Source of the DNA: Amorphophallus konjac
Taxonomy: Eukaryota; Streptophyta; Magnoliopsida; Alismatales; Araceae
DNA: 64,000 bases
Direction of reading: 5' to 3'
Assembly (NCBI GenBank): GCA_022559845.1
Contig: CM040120.1
Span: forward strand, 308,982,740-309,046,739
A program made the translations under genes and the position numbers. The notes under the pieces are model-generated. The model was not told where the DNA came from, searched no databases, and saw nothing but the letters and a program-made list of their open reading frames with translations. Below, piece by piece: positions 55,101-64,000 of this stretch (positions are counted from its first letter, which is position 1; each line of letters begins with the position of its first letter).

Positions 55101-56020
55101 CCGATAAAATCCATTCACCATCTTCCTCACTTCATCCAATCTCCTCCCCATGGCCTTTCTCCATGTGGGCATTCGACATCATCGGTCCACTAGGTGATCC
55201 CAATTCCCTCACTAAGCAGAAATCATTCATCCTTACGGCGACGGAATACTTCACCAAATGGGCCGAAGCCGAAGCTTATGCGGAAATCAAGGCATCGACA
55301 GTCTGCAAGTTCATCACGAAGAACATCCTTGCCAGGTTCGGCGTCCCGAGCACAATCGTCACCGACAATGGGCCACAGTTCATTTCTCAGGACCTCTGCA
55401 AAAGGTACGTAATTGCATTGCATCATTCATCGTCTTATTACCCACAAGGTAACGGCTAAGCGGAGGCTACCAATAAAATATTGCTCAAAATCATCAAAAA
55501 AACCTACGAGTCTAGTAAGTTTTCAGACTGGCCAGAAAAACTTATCGAAGCCCTATGGGCCTATCGCACTTCAATCCGTACGACCACCGGGCAGACTCCA
55601 TTTGCCCTTACTTATGGTATGGAAGCGGTAGTCCCGTACGAAACTCTGATCCCTTCTCTCAGGGTACAATTGGACGAGGAATTTCCCCTCGACGATCGTC
55701 GTAATTCACTCCTCGCCCAGTTGGAACTCTTGGATGAGAAGCGGCTGGCCGCTGCCGAGCACGCGCGTGTGTATCAAAATAGACTCGCTCGCTTTTACCA
55801 AAAGAAAGTCGTTGAGAGAAAATTCAAAGTCGGTGAGATGGTCGTAAAAAGAATTTTTGTCAAACCTGGAGGGCCGCGTTCTAAGCTCCAACCCAATTGG
55901 GAAGGACCATTTATAATTCAAGCCATATACCCTGGCAACGCCTACAAGCTAGTCAACGCCGAAGGGACCGAGTTATCCCACCCTTGGAATGGGCTTTATC
56001 TTAAGAAATACTACCCTTAG
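52130..56020 (+). pseudogene. pol: Tat pol: RT, RNase H, second RNase H, integrase (one TAA)
   Basis: The frame is open from about 52127. Acidic lead-in EVNLGTEEDPRIILISDNLP and FAWSYEDMPGLDP, then RT: KVRICIDFRDLNRACPKDDF, LSSMDGFSGYNQIRL, VMSFGLKNAGATYQRAMM, VYVDDLLVKS (YVDD at 53321-53332), LGFIVSKRGIEID. RNase H: LILYISVLDDSVGAVLAQ, KYTIMEKTCAALVW. Second RNase H: WTLYFDGALNSQGKG, NNIAEYEALLAGLGLA, VVGDSQLILRQ, HQNILADALASLA. Integrase: THSGVCGGHVNSQMLAKKII, CVKCQLHAD, FDIIGPLGD, IVTDNGPQF, then TAA at 55457-55459 just before the catalytic Glu segment (AEATNK), and the C-terminus to 56018 (KLQPNWEGPFIIQAIYPGNA). Pol is offset by one base from gag-protease. Apart from the TAA, all active-site residues I can place are intact. 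Confidence 0.92.
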
Positions 56021-57890
56021 CACAAAATAAAAAAAAATGATGAAAAGATAAAAAACATCTAAAACAAAGAAATATTGAAAACCACTAAAAATATGGAAAA
56101 TTCAAAATGCCAATGCCTGGTGGTCACCATGTAGTCAAGTCACTGCATCTAACCTTCATGATAGGATAGGGCCCATTAAGGCTTTGTAGGCACCGGGTCT
56201 TAGTTTGCCAGAACCGTGGAAGATCCCTGTCTAGCCACGTCGGCCTATGCTCGCTCGAAGGAAGCTAACATGTGCTCACTTATGTATTTTATTCAAAAAA
56301 AAAAACTTGGTAGCATCGCCTACGGTGGGAATCCACCCAGAAGATCTCCGGAAGCTGTAATCTTTATTCTCTTCTCTTCGACCAAATGAGACAGTCGGCG
56401 CCCTTAAAACGCTGAGCATGAGAAACCGAAACTTGAACCCCAAAAGCAAGTGTAGGATCCATTTCCTCGAGCATCGATCAGAGCACGAGAAGAGGGCAGT
56501 GTCCCCGCAGGCATACGAAAAGGGAGCCCACAAACGTCAAACGACTATATCTCCCTCACAAAAAGAAATACAAAATTAAAATCAAGAGAAAAGCCTGGTC
56601 GTGACCGTGCCTGTTGCGATAAACGGAACCCCTCAAAATAAAAGTATGAATCCACAAAAGGGGCCGTGGAATGTAAATGCTCGAGATTTGGTCCGAAGTT
56701 GTCCGAAGGGAAAGAGTTAATGGGCCCTTATTCGCTCACCGGGTTAACGGCTTTGCTGGTCCTCTCAGGAGGTTTATCCCCTACACTCTTCCTTCTCCCT
56801 CTAAAGATGAAGGTTCGATGGAGTTTCTGAAGGGTGAAAACTGCCCAGGGTCTGCGACCTTATTTTAATATACACATTTGGTTGTCTACTTTGAAAAGCA
56901 AAAGCTATCGCTGCGAAGGAGTCTCCGTGTTTCTGGCTGGTCAAGACCCCTGTTTACCACCTTGATGTCTTCTTGTTTAACCTCGGGCTTAGGCCAATGC
57001 AAGCGCGTCACCTATGGGTGCGACGACGTCTGATTCCGGGTCAGCGTCGCGCGGTTGGTCGTTAGGGTTCCAGGGTGTTCCATCATATACCATCTAGAGT
57101 TGTGAGGAAACAGACCCGGTCGGGCAAATCATTTACCTCGAACACCTTTTGGGTGAATCCCTGTGGTCGGAAGCGACTGGGAGCCTAAGCATGGCATGAC
57201 GGTATTGTCATCAGGGTAAGTCTTAGCCGGCGGGATCATCATTCGAGGGGTCTAGAGGCCCAAATCAACCTAGATGTGCACTTAGGATACCTGGGAGGTT
57301 AGTAAGAAACCCCAGTCTCACATAGGTTAGGTGCCATTTGGGTGCTTGCCAGGCATTAGCAAGAAAAAAAATTGAAATGATAAAAATAACAAAAAATGGA
57401 AAAGAGAAAATGTACATATTTGCAAGCAAAAAAATCTTTTTTATGATAAAACAAAAAAAATGCCAAATATAAAAAGAAAACAAATCAATTTTGCATGATT
57501 GCATTTACGTGCAGCATCTCGCTTTTAATACCGCTTGCATTCGTGTACTTGCCTGTCGCATTTATCATCACCACATCTTTCCCTCGCCTTCGTTGATAAA
57601 GGCTTGGCCCCTTGACCAGTTATCAAGGACAGTCACAGTGACCATTTGCTTATTGAGCAAGGGGCCAAGTCAGAACAGAAATTCTGATTTGTTTGTTTCA
57701 GTGATGTATGCAGGGATTCAGGCAACAGAAGTAAAGGTGAAAACCAAACAAACTGAACCTTGTATTTTATTCCAAAAAACCAAAAAAAATTACATCAAGT
57801 TCCGTCCTCTCTCTCTGCATTACTCGTCCCACTACTCTCCGGGAAAAACGCTCTCAAAGGTGCTACCCAACTACGAAAAGCGGTACTCCT
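56021..57890. other. Region between Tat pol and the antisense PMD genes
   Basis: Non-coding, with A-rich stretches at 56025-56100 and 57355-57480. Minus-strand frames here have no domain signature. A 12-bp inverted repeat lies at 57603-57669. It is probably the 3' untranslated part of the Tat element. Confidence 0.55.
57603..57669. repeat. Inverted repeat, 12-bp perfect arms
   Basis: cttggccccttg at 57603-57614 and caaggggccaag at 57658-57669, with a 43-nt loop. The role is unknown. Confidence 0.7.
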
Positions 57891-60272
57891 ACCGCTCTGT
57901 ACTCCCCTTCCTATTCCCACACCCCGGCGTTGATCCACGGAAGCAGCAGAGAAGCTACCAACACGAAAGCCACGCTCTCGTGCTCTTCGGTAGCGCTCCT
58001 CACCATCTCTCAGCCACTGTTCAGCAAGACCAAGTCTGGCTCAGAGTTCGAACAACTGGGCCTCCATGGCCCTTCGTTCCTCCCTTTCAGTCAATCTGTT
58101 GGCTCTTTCTCTCTCTGCGTCTCTTTCTCTCTCTGCATGTTCTCTCTCACTGTCTTCCCTCTCCAACTGGAGAGTGATCCTCAGTTCCACGGCATCCCTA
58201 GAGGAGCCGTCATCAGGATGACGTCACAGTTCCCTCTCCAGTTCTGCTATCCTAGCCTCCCTCTGCGTAGCTTGGGCAAGCGCTTCTTCCGTCTCCTTTT
58301 CCTACCGAGTGTACCATCTCAGATACGCGATAAGGCATAAACAAAAAGAACTCAACACTGAAACTTTTACCTGTATACAGAGCATCCCTTCTGCCTCCGC
58401 AGCACGCTGTGTGGCATGAGCAAGTTGCTCATGAAGCAAGTCAAGTTCTGAGGTGGGAATCCACAAGCTGGAAGAGGCACCACCTACTCCCATCGCTGGG
58501 GAAGCCGCACCAATCTGGGCACGATACGACCGCGTGAATTAGCAGCCAACTTCTGGAATCTGGGGTTTTAATTAGGAATGCATTGTACACCTACCAAGGC
58601 ACTCGTAGCTTCGCGGGCATCGCCCAACCGTTGTTCCATCTCCGCCAAGCGAGTTCGTAAATTCGCTATCATGGTATCACGGGTATCCTGCAGCCATACG
58701 AGTCAGCATTTCTACCAGAAAACCAAAAAAGAGAGAAAGAAGAAAAGAGGAAAAGGGGAAACCTACCTCCACAAATCCCCGGGGTTGGAACCGCTCTGCG
58801 TACTTTGTCTTGTATAGACGCAGGTAATCCTCGCTATCCCGCGCATGTGATTCTACAATCGTGCCACCCCGTTGCCAGTCTTCGCACTGTTCAAGGAACC
58901 GCACGCGCCAGTCAATGCAGGTCGCCGGTCCTCGTGTCTTTCTCCCGACACGAGGTGGCGCAGCCGTATCCACCCATTCCTGAGCCAGTCCTAAAGTCCT
59001 CATAACCAATCGTAGCCGAAGCGGCTCGATTTCATTCAGGCAGTGCATCCACAGTTTCCGTCCAAACCGGGCACGACTTGCTAGAACCCACGGCTGGTCG
59101 GCATCGACCATGTCTGAGTAGGGTCTCCAGTTTACCATTGCTGCAGGGAACTCCTGTAGCTCCCGCCTTAGCACCATCAGTTGGTACGTTAGGGGTGCCG
59201 CACTCATGATGGGTTCCCACTGCCTGGCTAGCGGCACCATCGCGGGTCACCAATGTCGAGCTCTCCCCATAGGGAGGTAATAATAGCTCCACAGCTACTC
59301 GGCGCAGGTCATCAGTACCTTGCAAAAACACAAAAAAATACAAAACAAGCAGAACCAAAAATACCTGGATGAATGGTGTGAAACCACTCACAGCCATCTC
59401 ACGATCCACTTCTTGGAACAGGCCTGCAAACAAGTGTGCCAGCATGGCAGCTCCCCAGGCGTAGTATCCTACTCTTTCAAGGTCTGATAGCAGCTCCAGG
59501 AAGCGACATTGGATACCGTCCCCTTTCGAGCTCAGTACCAATCTCCCCAAAAGGAAGAGGAGAAATCTTCTCAAATCTATGTTTCATCTTTCCCAGTTGC
59601 CGAAATCTGTGCAGTACACGGCACGGCATCCTATTTCCATCCTTTCCATGAACTCTTCTGAGGATTCATCGTTCCGTCGACGAGTGTCGGTGAGCCCTAA
59701 TGCATCCATGAGGGACGCCCTAGCTACCGACCTGTTTTTCCGACCATCTAGGTCCAAACCCAGTAACTTCTGGGCACCTTCTCGGTAATCCGCATAAGTG
59801 ACCTCGGTCACTGCCTCGCCCTCCACCTTCAGGCTTGTGATCCGGACCACATCCTCCAAGCTGGGCACCATGTGCCCCCAGGGCATCAGGAATGCCCGAC
59901 TCACTGGGTCCCATCTCTCACACAAGGCTTGGATCAGGACCAGGTCGAGCTGGATCGGCTCGATCCGAAGAAAGGTGCCAAAACCCATCACGTCTAGCCT
60001 GGCCTTTTGAAAATCTGGGAGACCTCGGTATGCTGCAACTACCAACTCCCATGAGATCTGTGATTTCATCACACTCTATGCATACAAGAAATGGAGAAAG
60101 GTCTGGTCAAAAAGAAAGGAAGAAAAAAGAATGGAAAAAAGGGCAGGAAAACTTGGCTTACGAGTTATGATTGGGCCCTTTCGCTGAAGTGCCCTTCGAG
60201 GTCTGAAAGTCTCCGGGAACTACTACCACTGGACCTGCTTCTCTTCGAGGAGTGGGAAGATTCGCCCTCCAT
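57890..60272 (-). pseudogene. PMD gene copy A (plant mobile domain plus coiled coil)
   Basis: Minus strand. ATG at 60272: MEGESSHSSKRSRSSGSSSR, stop just before a donor at 60161, intron of about 100 nt, then exon 60057: ISWELVVAAYRGLPDFQKAR, LCERWDPVSRAFLMPWGHMV, PSLEDVVRITSLKVEGEAV. A frame change near 59580 leads to RFLLFLLGRLVLSSKGDG and YYAWGAAMLAHLFAGLFQEV, then LRRELQEFPAAMVNWRPYSD, LNEIEPLRLRLVMRTLGLAQ. These are successive conserved blocks of the plant mobile domain (PF10536-like; MAIN/MAIL family). Exons with GT donors follow: DTRDTMIANLRTRLAEMEQR (58680-58590), ELDLLHEQLAHATQRAAEAE (58460-58370) and a broken coiled coil (LERE, EERRAMEAQLFEL) to about 57890. Stops and frame changes make it a pseudogene, but the exon order is nearly complete. 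Confidence 0.82.
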
Positions 60273-60860
60273 CTAACTCTCGGAATTTTGAACTCCTCCT
60301 CTCCCGTGAGAACTTGCGCTCCTCAAGTTAGCTCTCGATATACCTAGGAGGATAAAAGGGACAAGAATTTATAGAAATGGAAGGAGTGCAGGCCAAGATT
60401 GCCTCCATCACCTTTAATAATAGCCCTCGCGATGAGGCGCCTACCATGCGGTCCCGTGTGTCACTTCACCGCTCGCACAGGGTGATTGATTGGACGAAAA
60501 ATATGACGACTACCACCCTATGTTGTCTAGGGATACCCTATCATGTTCTGAAGGACGTCCGCAAAATTTGACGCAACATCCGGGAGAAGAGACTAGGGCC
60601 GTCATTATTGACTTCGACGGCAGATTCCTGTGGAAAATTGTCACAACAAGACGCGATTCTCCGCTCGGGGCGGAGTCTCGGCAGACCCATCACATTGGAA
60701 CAGTGCAAAGGAGAGAAGTGTAGGGAAGAAGGAACGCACAAGAGAACAAACAAGCAGCAGAAAAATCAAACCATTCCATTCATAATTCTACATAAGCTGT
60801 CATAAACACTACAATCATAGAGAGGTGGCGGGTCCACTAGCTCGCCAACTCTTGCCATTA
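60273..60860. other. Interval between PMD copies A and B
   Basis: I see no gene. It would hold the promoter of copy A; no clear TATA box was recognised (a weak tttatag lies near 60367 on the plus strand). Confidence 0.4.
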
Positions 60861-60862
60861 TT

Positions 60863-61836
60863 TTCATACTCGTCCCTCTAGGCGTCCCTCTCCTCTCCCC
60901 TGAGGTGAGGGTCCCTCAGAAGCCTCTGGGATCCCCGTGCAGTAGCACCCGCCTCGCCTCGTAGCGCTGGCTCTACAGCAATGACTCGTTGCTCCTCCCC
61001 TGGCGTGGCAAAGAAGCCACCAGCGGCAAAGCGACCGGACTGGTGAAGTCGCTCCCCGAACTCTCGCGCTCTCTCGTAGCACGTCTCCATCCCTCCTAGC
61101 CTCTGCACGACGGCTTGAAGGCCCAGCTGGAGCTCCCTCACTTGGGCCTCCAAGGCCCTCCTCTCGGTCTGATCCCGCTGTCGCTCGGACCTTCTCTCGG
61201 CTTTCTCTCTCTCTGCCTCTCTCCTCATCATCTGCAGAAGAACCCTTAACTCCAGGATGTCTGGAGAAGGCCTCTCCTCACCACAATGCCGCAGCTCCGT
61301 TACAGTCGCCACCCAGGCATCACGCTCCTCTTCCGCCCGGGTCGCGCGGGCCACCGCACCGGCAAGTTGTTCCCGGAGGGAGGCAATCTCGAGAAAAGGG
61401 GCCGAGGAACTGGAAGATGCGCCACCAATCATCCCCGCCGTCACTGTCTGCTGGGCACGCTGGAACAAAATAAACAACGGCCGTTAGTGAAACTCCAAAA
61501 TCTGAAGATAAAAGTGCGGCACGTAACTTACCAGGAGCGACAGCTCATGTTGAGCGACGGCCAGCTGCCGCCTAGCCTCTGACAGTTGGGCGTACGAGCA
61601 GCCGATGCCACGCATGTCCCCAGCTTGGGGAAGCCCCGCATAACTCTCTCTCTGTCGCCACAGGAAGTCAGCGCTGTCCTGCACCAATACACTCCCTTGC
61701 TATCCAGGGAGACGTACGTGCCAGTCCTCGAGCCTCGCCTTGCCGCGACTCTCCCTCCTGACGCGGCTCGGCTCGTCCGCACTCGCCCACTCATCGGCCA
61801 GGCCCAGGGTCCTCGCCATGTCCTGCACCAAGGAAG
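60863..61836 (-). pseudogene. PMD gene copy B, C-terminal part only
   Basis: Minus strand from about 61830: ARTLGLADEWASADEPSRVR and KARLEDWHVRLPG, then a stop where copy C continues with some 15 more codons, then VQDSADFLWRQRESYAGLPQ, an exon with SEARRQLAVAQHELSLLV, and after an intron FQRAQQTVTAGMIGGASSSS, SLREQLAGAVARATRAEEER and the coiled coil (61320-61080; RRALEAQVRELQLGLQAVVQ), ending with ERLHQSGRFAAGGFFATPGE. It lacks all of the N-terminal mobile domain. The last exon (61477-60878) is open for 199 codons. Confidence 0.78.
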
Positions 61837-62520
61837 GAGGACCTCGCATCATAACAAAGAACGTGTCCCCTGTCTAGGACGCGTCCATCACTTGAGTGCA
61901 ACACTCGCCGAACCCTTTCCCCCTCGCACACCTTGCTTCAAAACTAAAATAGATCAAAGAGGAAGAGATTGGAGGACCTACCAGACCGTGTTCACCTCCC
62001 TCCGCGACATCGGGCCCCTCGGGTCCCTCGGGGGCCCGAAGCGGCCCTTCCTCCTCCATGGACGCCATTCTGTGCTCTGGCACGTCCCTCCTTGGGCGAG
62101 GGGTCCCGCGTCCCTCTCCACCTTCACCATGGTCGGGCCCACCGAACTCCATCGATCAAAAGAGGAGGAAGACGGAAAAGGGGGCAAAAGAGTTTCGGCG
62201 GAAGGCGGGCTCGTTTGCGGGTAAGGCACGGGAGAAGAAAGGCCACCCGACGCTTTAAATTCGAATTCAAGGATTAAGACGCGTCCTCGCGCCTGGACGC
62301 GCCCAAAAGGGAGAAAGGAACATAATCCCCCCGTGCAAAGTAGTTCCCTTCTGTCCAGGGCAAAAGTCTCGTGAAGCGTAAACAACGTGATGCAAAAGAA
62401 AGTGCGGGAAAGAAAAGGGCACGCCACACGAAATCTATTTCATATAATAGTCAAAGTACATCATACAGTGAGAAGGGTGACATGTACAAGCAACTCTCTA
62501 ACTCTCGCTGCCACCCTCCT
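61837..62520. other. Interval between PMD copies B and C
   Basis: GC-rich; open frames on both strands (for example minus 62152-61874) have no recognisable domain. gacgcgtcctcgcgcctggacgcg near 62278 is a local palindrome-like stretch. Confidence 0.4.
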
Positions 62521-64000
62521 GGTCATCTCTCTCCTCCCTCCTCTGCCGGGGATCCCTAGGGGGCCTCTGCGAACCCTGAGAAGCCGTGCTCGCCTCGCCC
62601 TGTGGTGGCACTCTAGCCTCGAAGGTGCGACGACGCTCCTCGGCCGAAGAAACTAGATAGCTGCCCATGGAAAAAGAACCAGACTGACGAAGTCGCGCCC
62701 TGCATTCCTTCGCCCTCTAGTACCGCTCCTCGCTCTCCCGAAGCCTCCCCTCCGCCGTGCCGAGACTCAATCGGAGCTCCAACAGCTGGGCCTCCAGAGC
62801 CCTCCTCTCGGTCTGATCCCGCTGTCGCTCCTCCCTCTCTCTCTCCCTCTCCTCTCTCTCTCTCACCGCCTCCCTCCTCGACAGCTCGAGGGCGATCCGC
62901 AGATCCAGCACGTCACGAGGGAGCTCCTCAGCCTCCCGTCGACGCTCCTCCTCCAGCTCCACAATCCGGGTGTCACGCTCCGCCACCCGAGCGTCGCGCT
63001 CCTGCTCGGCACGAACAGCACGAGCCAGGGCCTCCGAATCTCGGCCACCTGTCAAAGCACGCATGCACCGTAAGAGAATAGTGATAGAAGGAAAGCAGCT
63101 AGAAGTGGGTCAGCGCCAAGCAAGCACTCACTCGAGCCTCGCGGTCACACTCGGCCTCCTCAGCCCGAGCCACCGCATACGCCAGCTGCTCCTGGAGGGC
63201 AGAAACCTCCGGAGGAGGGTCCCGCGAACTGGAACCCGCTCCACCAGCCGTCCCGGCTGCCACCGTCTGGTGGGCCCGCTGAAACATGGGGCAAACGTCA
63301 GTCAAAGGCTAAGCATCAAAAATCTAGGTCACAAAAAAAATGCAGTGCATAGACTCACCAGGATCTCCAACTCTGTCGGATGGCCACTAACTGCCGCTGG
63401 CGTCTGCCAGCTGGGCCCGCAGGTCGGCGATCATGTTGTCACGAGCATCCTGCATTGCACATAAGCTAGTGCCACATGCATATACATATAGAAGGGTGAA
63501 GCATTTTCATTTCACTTACCCCTGCCATACCACCAAGGAGAGGCGGTCCCTGTACGTAGCTCGGTACCGTCTCAGTAAGTCAGTACTGTCCTGTACATGG
63601 GACACCACTGGGACCCCGCCCTGCTGCCAGTCCTGGTACTGTGCTGGGAAGCGCGTACGCCAGTCCACAATCTTTGCCTTCCCCTTGGTCTTCCGCCCGA
63701 TGCGGGCCGGCTCATCTACATCAACCCACTCCTGGGCTAGCCCCAATGTCCTCATAACCAGCCTCAGCCGAAGCGGCTCGATCTCGTTCAGGCAATAGAC
63801 CCACACGTCCCGCCTGAAACGAGGAAGACCCGCTACAACCCAAGGCTGGCCAGCGTCGCCGATGCCCAGGTAGGGTCTCCACACCACCTGCATCACCATA
63901 CATACATCATGTTAGTTACCATTCAGTCACATGCATAAACACAAAAAATCATACGCATCATACCATGGCCTCGGGATACTCGCTTAGCTCCCGACGAAGT
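62521..64000 (-). pseudogene. PMD gene copy C, partial at the window edge
   Basis: Minus strand from 64000: LRRELSEYPEAM up to a donor at 63963, an intron of about 76 nt, then VVWRPYLGIGDAGQPWVVAG, LNEIEPLRLRLVMRTLGLAQ, EWVDVDEPARIGRKTKGKAK (63887-63530). Further exons: DNMIADLRAQLADASGS (about 63450-63400), QRAHQTVAAGTAGGAGSSSR with EVSALQEQLAYAVARAEEAE (63285-63133), and a strong coiled coil (63050-62720; ARVAERDTRIVELEEERRRE), stop, then LRQSGSFSMGS to about 62560. It is the best-kept C-terminal part of the three copies. The N-terminus lies beyond 64000, so it could be intact; the stop near 62717 argues that it is not. Confidence 0.8.

Larger units (their letters stand above)
45600..57500 (+). 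mobile_element. Younger Tat-lineage Ty3/Gypsy element (plus); 3' LTR not found
   Basis: U3 with a hairpin array, TATA at 46441, primer-site-like ttggcgatcacggtggga at 47232, gag from 47917, protease with G-patch, then pol with RT, two RNase H domains and integrase to 56020. The second RNase H places it in the Tat lineage. Only three in-frame TAA codons (48046, 50629, 55457) break otherwise long frames of 859, 492 and 1109 codons, so it is far younger than the minus-strand Tat. No copy of the hairpin-bearing U3 is seen after 56020, so the 3' LTR either lies beyond 64000, with the antisense PMD genes inside the element, or is lost. The left LTR boundary is approximate. Confidence 0.88.

Noticed and set aside
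57491..58340. Plus-strand open frames of 228 and 136 codons
   Set aside because: The minus strand here carries the broken PMD coiled coil; these are its shadows.
61586..62277. Plus-strand frame of 212 codons
   Set aside because: It opposes PMD copy B and GC-rich intergenic DNA; no domain.

Overview
The window is a dense nest of transposable elements from a flowering plant. The evidence is Ty1/Copia elements primed by initiator tRNA-Met, Tat-lineage Ty3/Gypsy elements with two RNase H domains, a chromodomain retroelement, a plant LINE fragment, and plant mobile domain (PMD) genes with short introns. I see no convincing ordinary host gene, tRNA or rRNA gene. The species cannot be named from this sequence.

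Layout. 1-970: LINE RNase H fragment and an unclassified LTR-like piece. 971-11553: SIRE-like Copia element 1 (+), with a truncated 5' LTR, broken gag, an integrase/RT deletion, a long env-position ORF and a complete 3' LTR. 11554-34238: an old Tat Gypsy element on the minus strand, whose 3' end is an array of 120-bp tandem repeats. Its gag is split by SIRE-like Copia element 2 (21380-31241, minus), which lacks pol. 34239-43216: a solo LTR of SIRE-like type (TSD GGGGG), itself split by a chromovirus-like element (36358-43023). 43222-45540: rearranged Tat-like debris. 45.6-56.0 kb: a younger Tat element (+) with a hairpin array just upstream of its TATA box and long gag, protease and pol frames broken by only three TAA codons. 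57.9-64.0 kb: three head-to-tail copies, antisense to that element, of an intron-containing gene encoding a PMD followed by a coiled coil.

Insertion order. The minus-strand Tat element is the oldest layer. Copia 1 entered its 3' tandem array, Copia 2 entered its gag, and the solo LTR landed at its 5' side and was then hit by the chromovirus-like element. Target-site duplications support three of these steps: tcacc/tcatc, ggggg/ggggg and aatgt/aatgc.

The most unusual signals are: (i) each of the three SIRE-like LTR families carries its own many-times-repeated short motif in U3, and in elements 1 and 2 the same motif recurs in the internal spacer (in element 1 also in gag); in element 1 it forms composite units of TGTCTCGACACA plus GTGTCGACACA at a fixed 23-bp offset; (ii) nine near-perfect GGAGGCGTCC palindromes precede the TATA box of the younger Tat element; (iii) the antisense PMD copies keep introns, and one intron is precisely absent in one copy. 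All divergence, copy-number and frame statements come from reading by eye; nothing was computed or searched.
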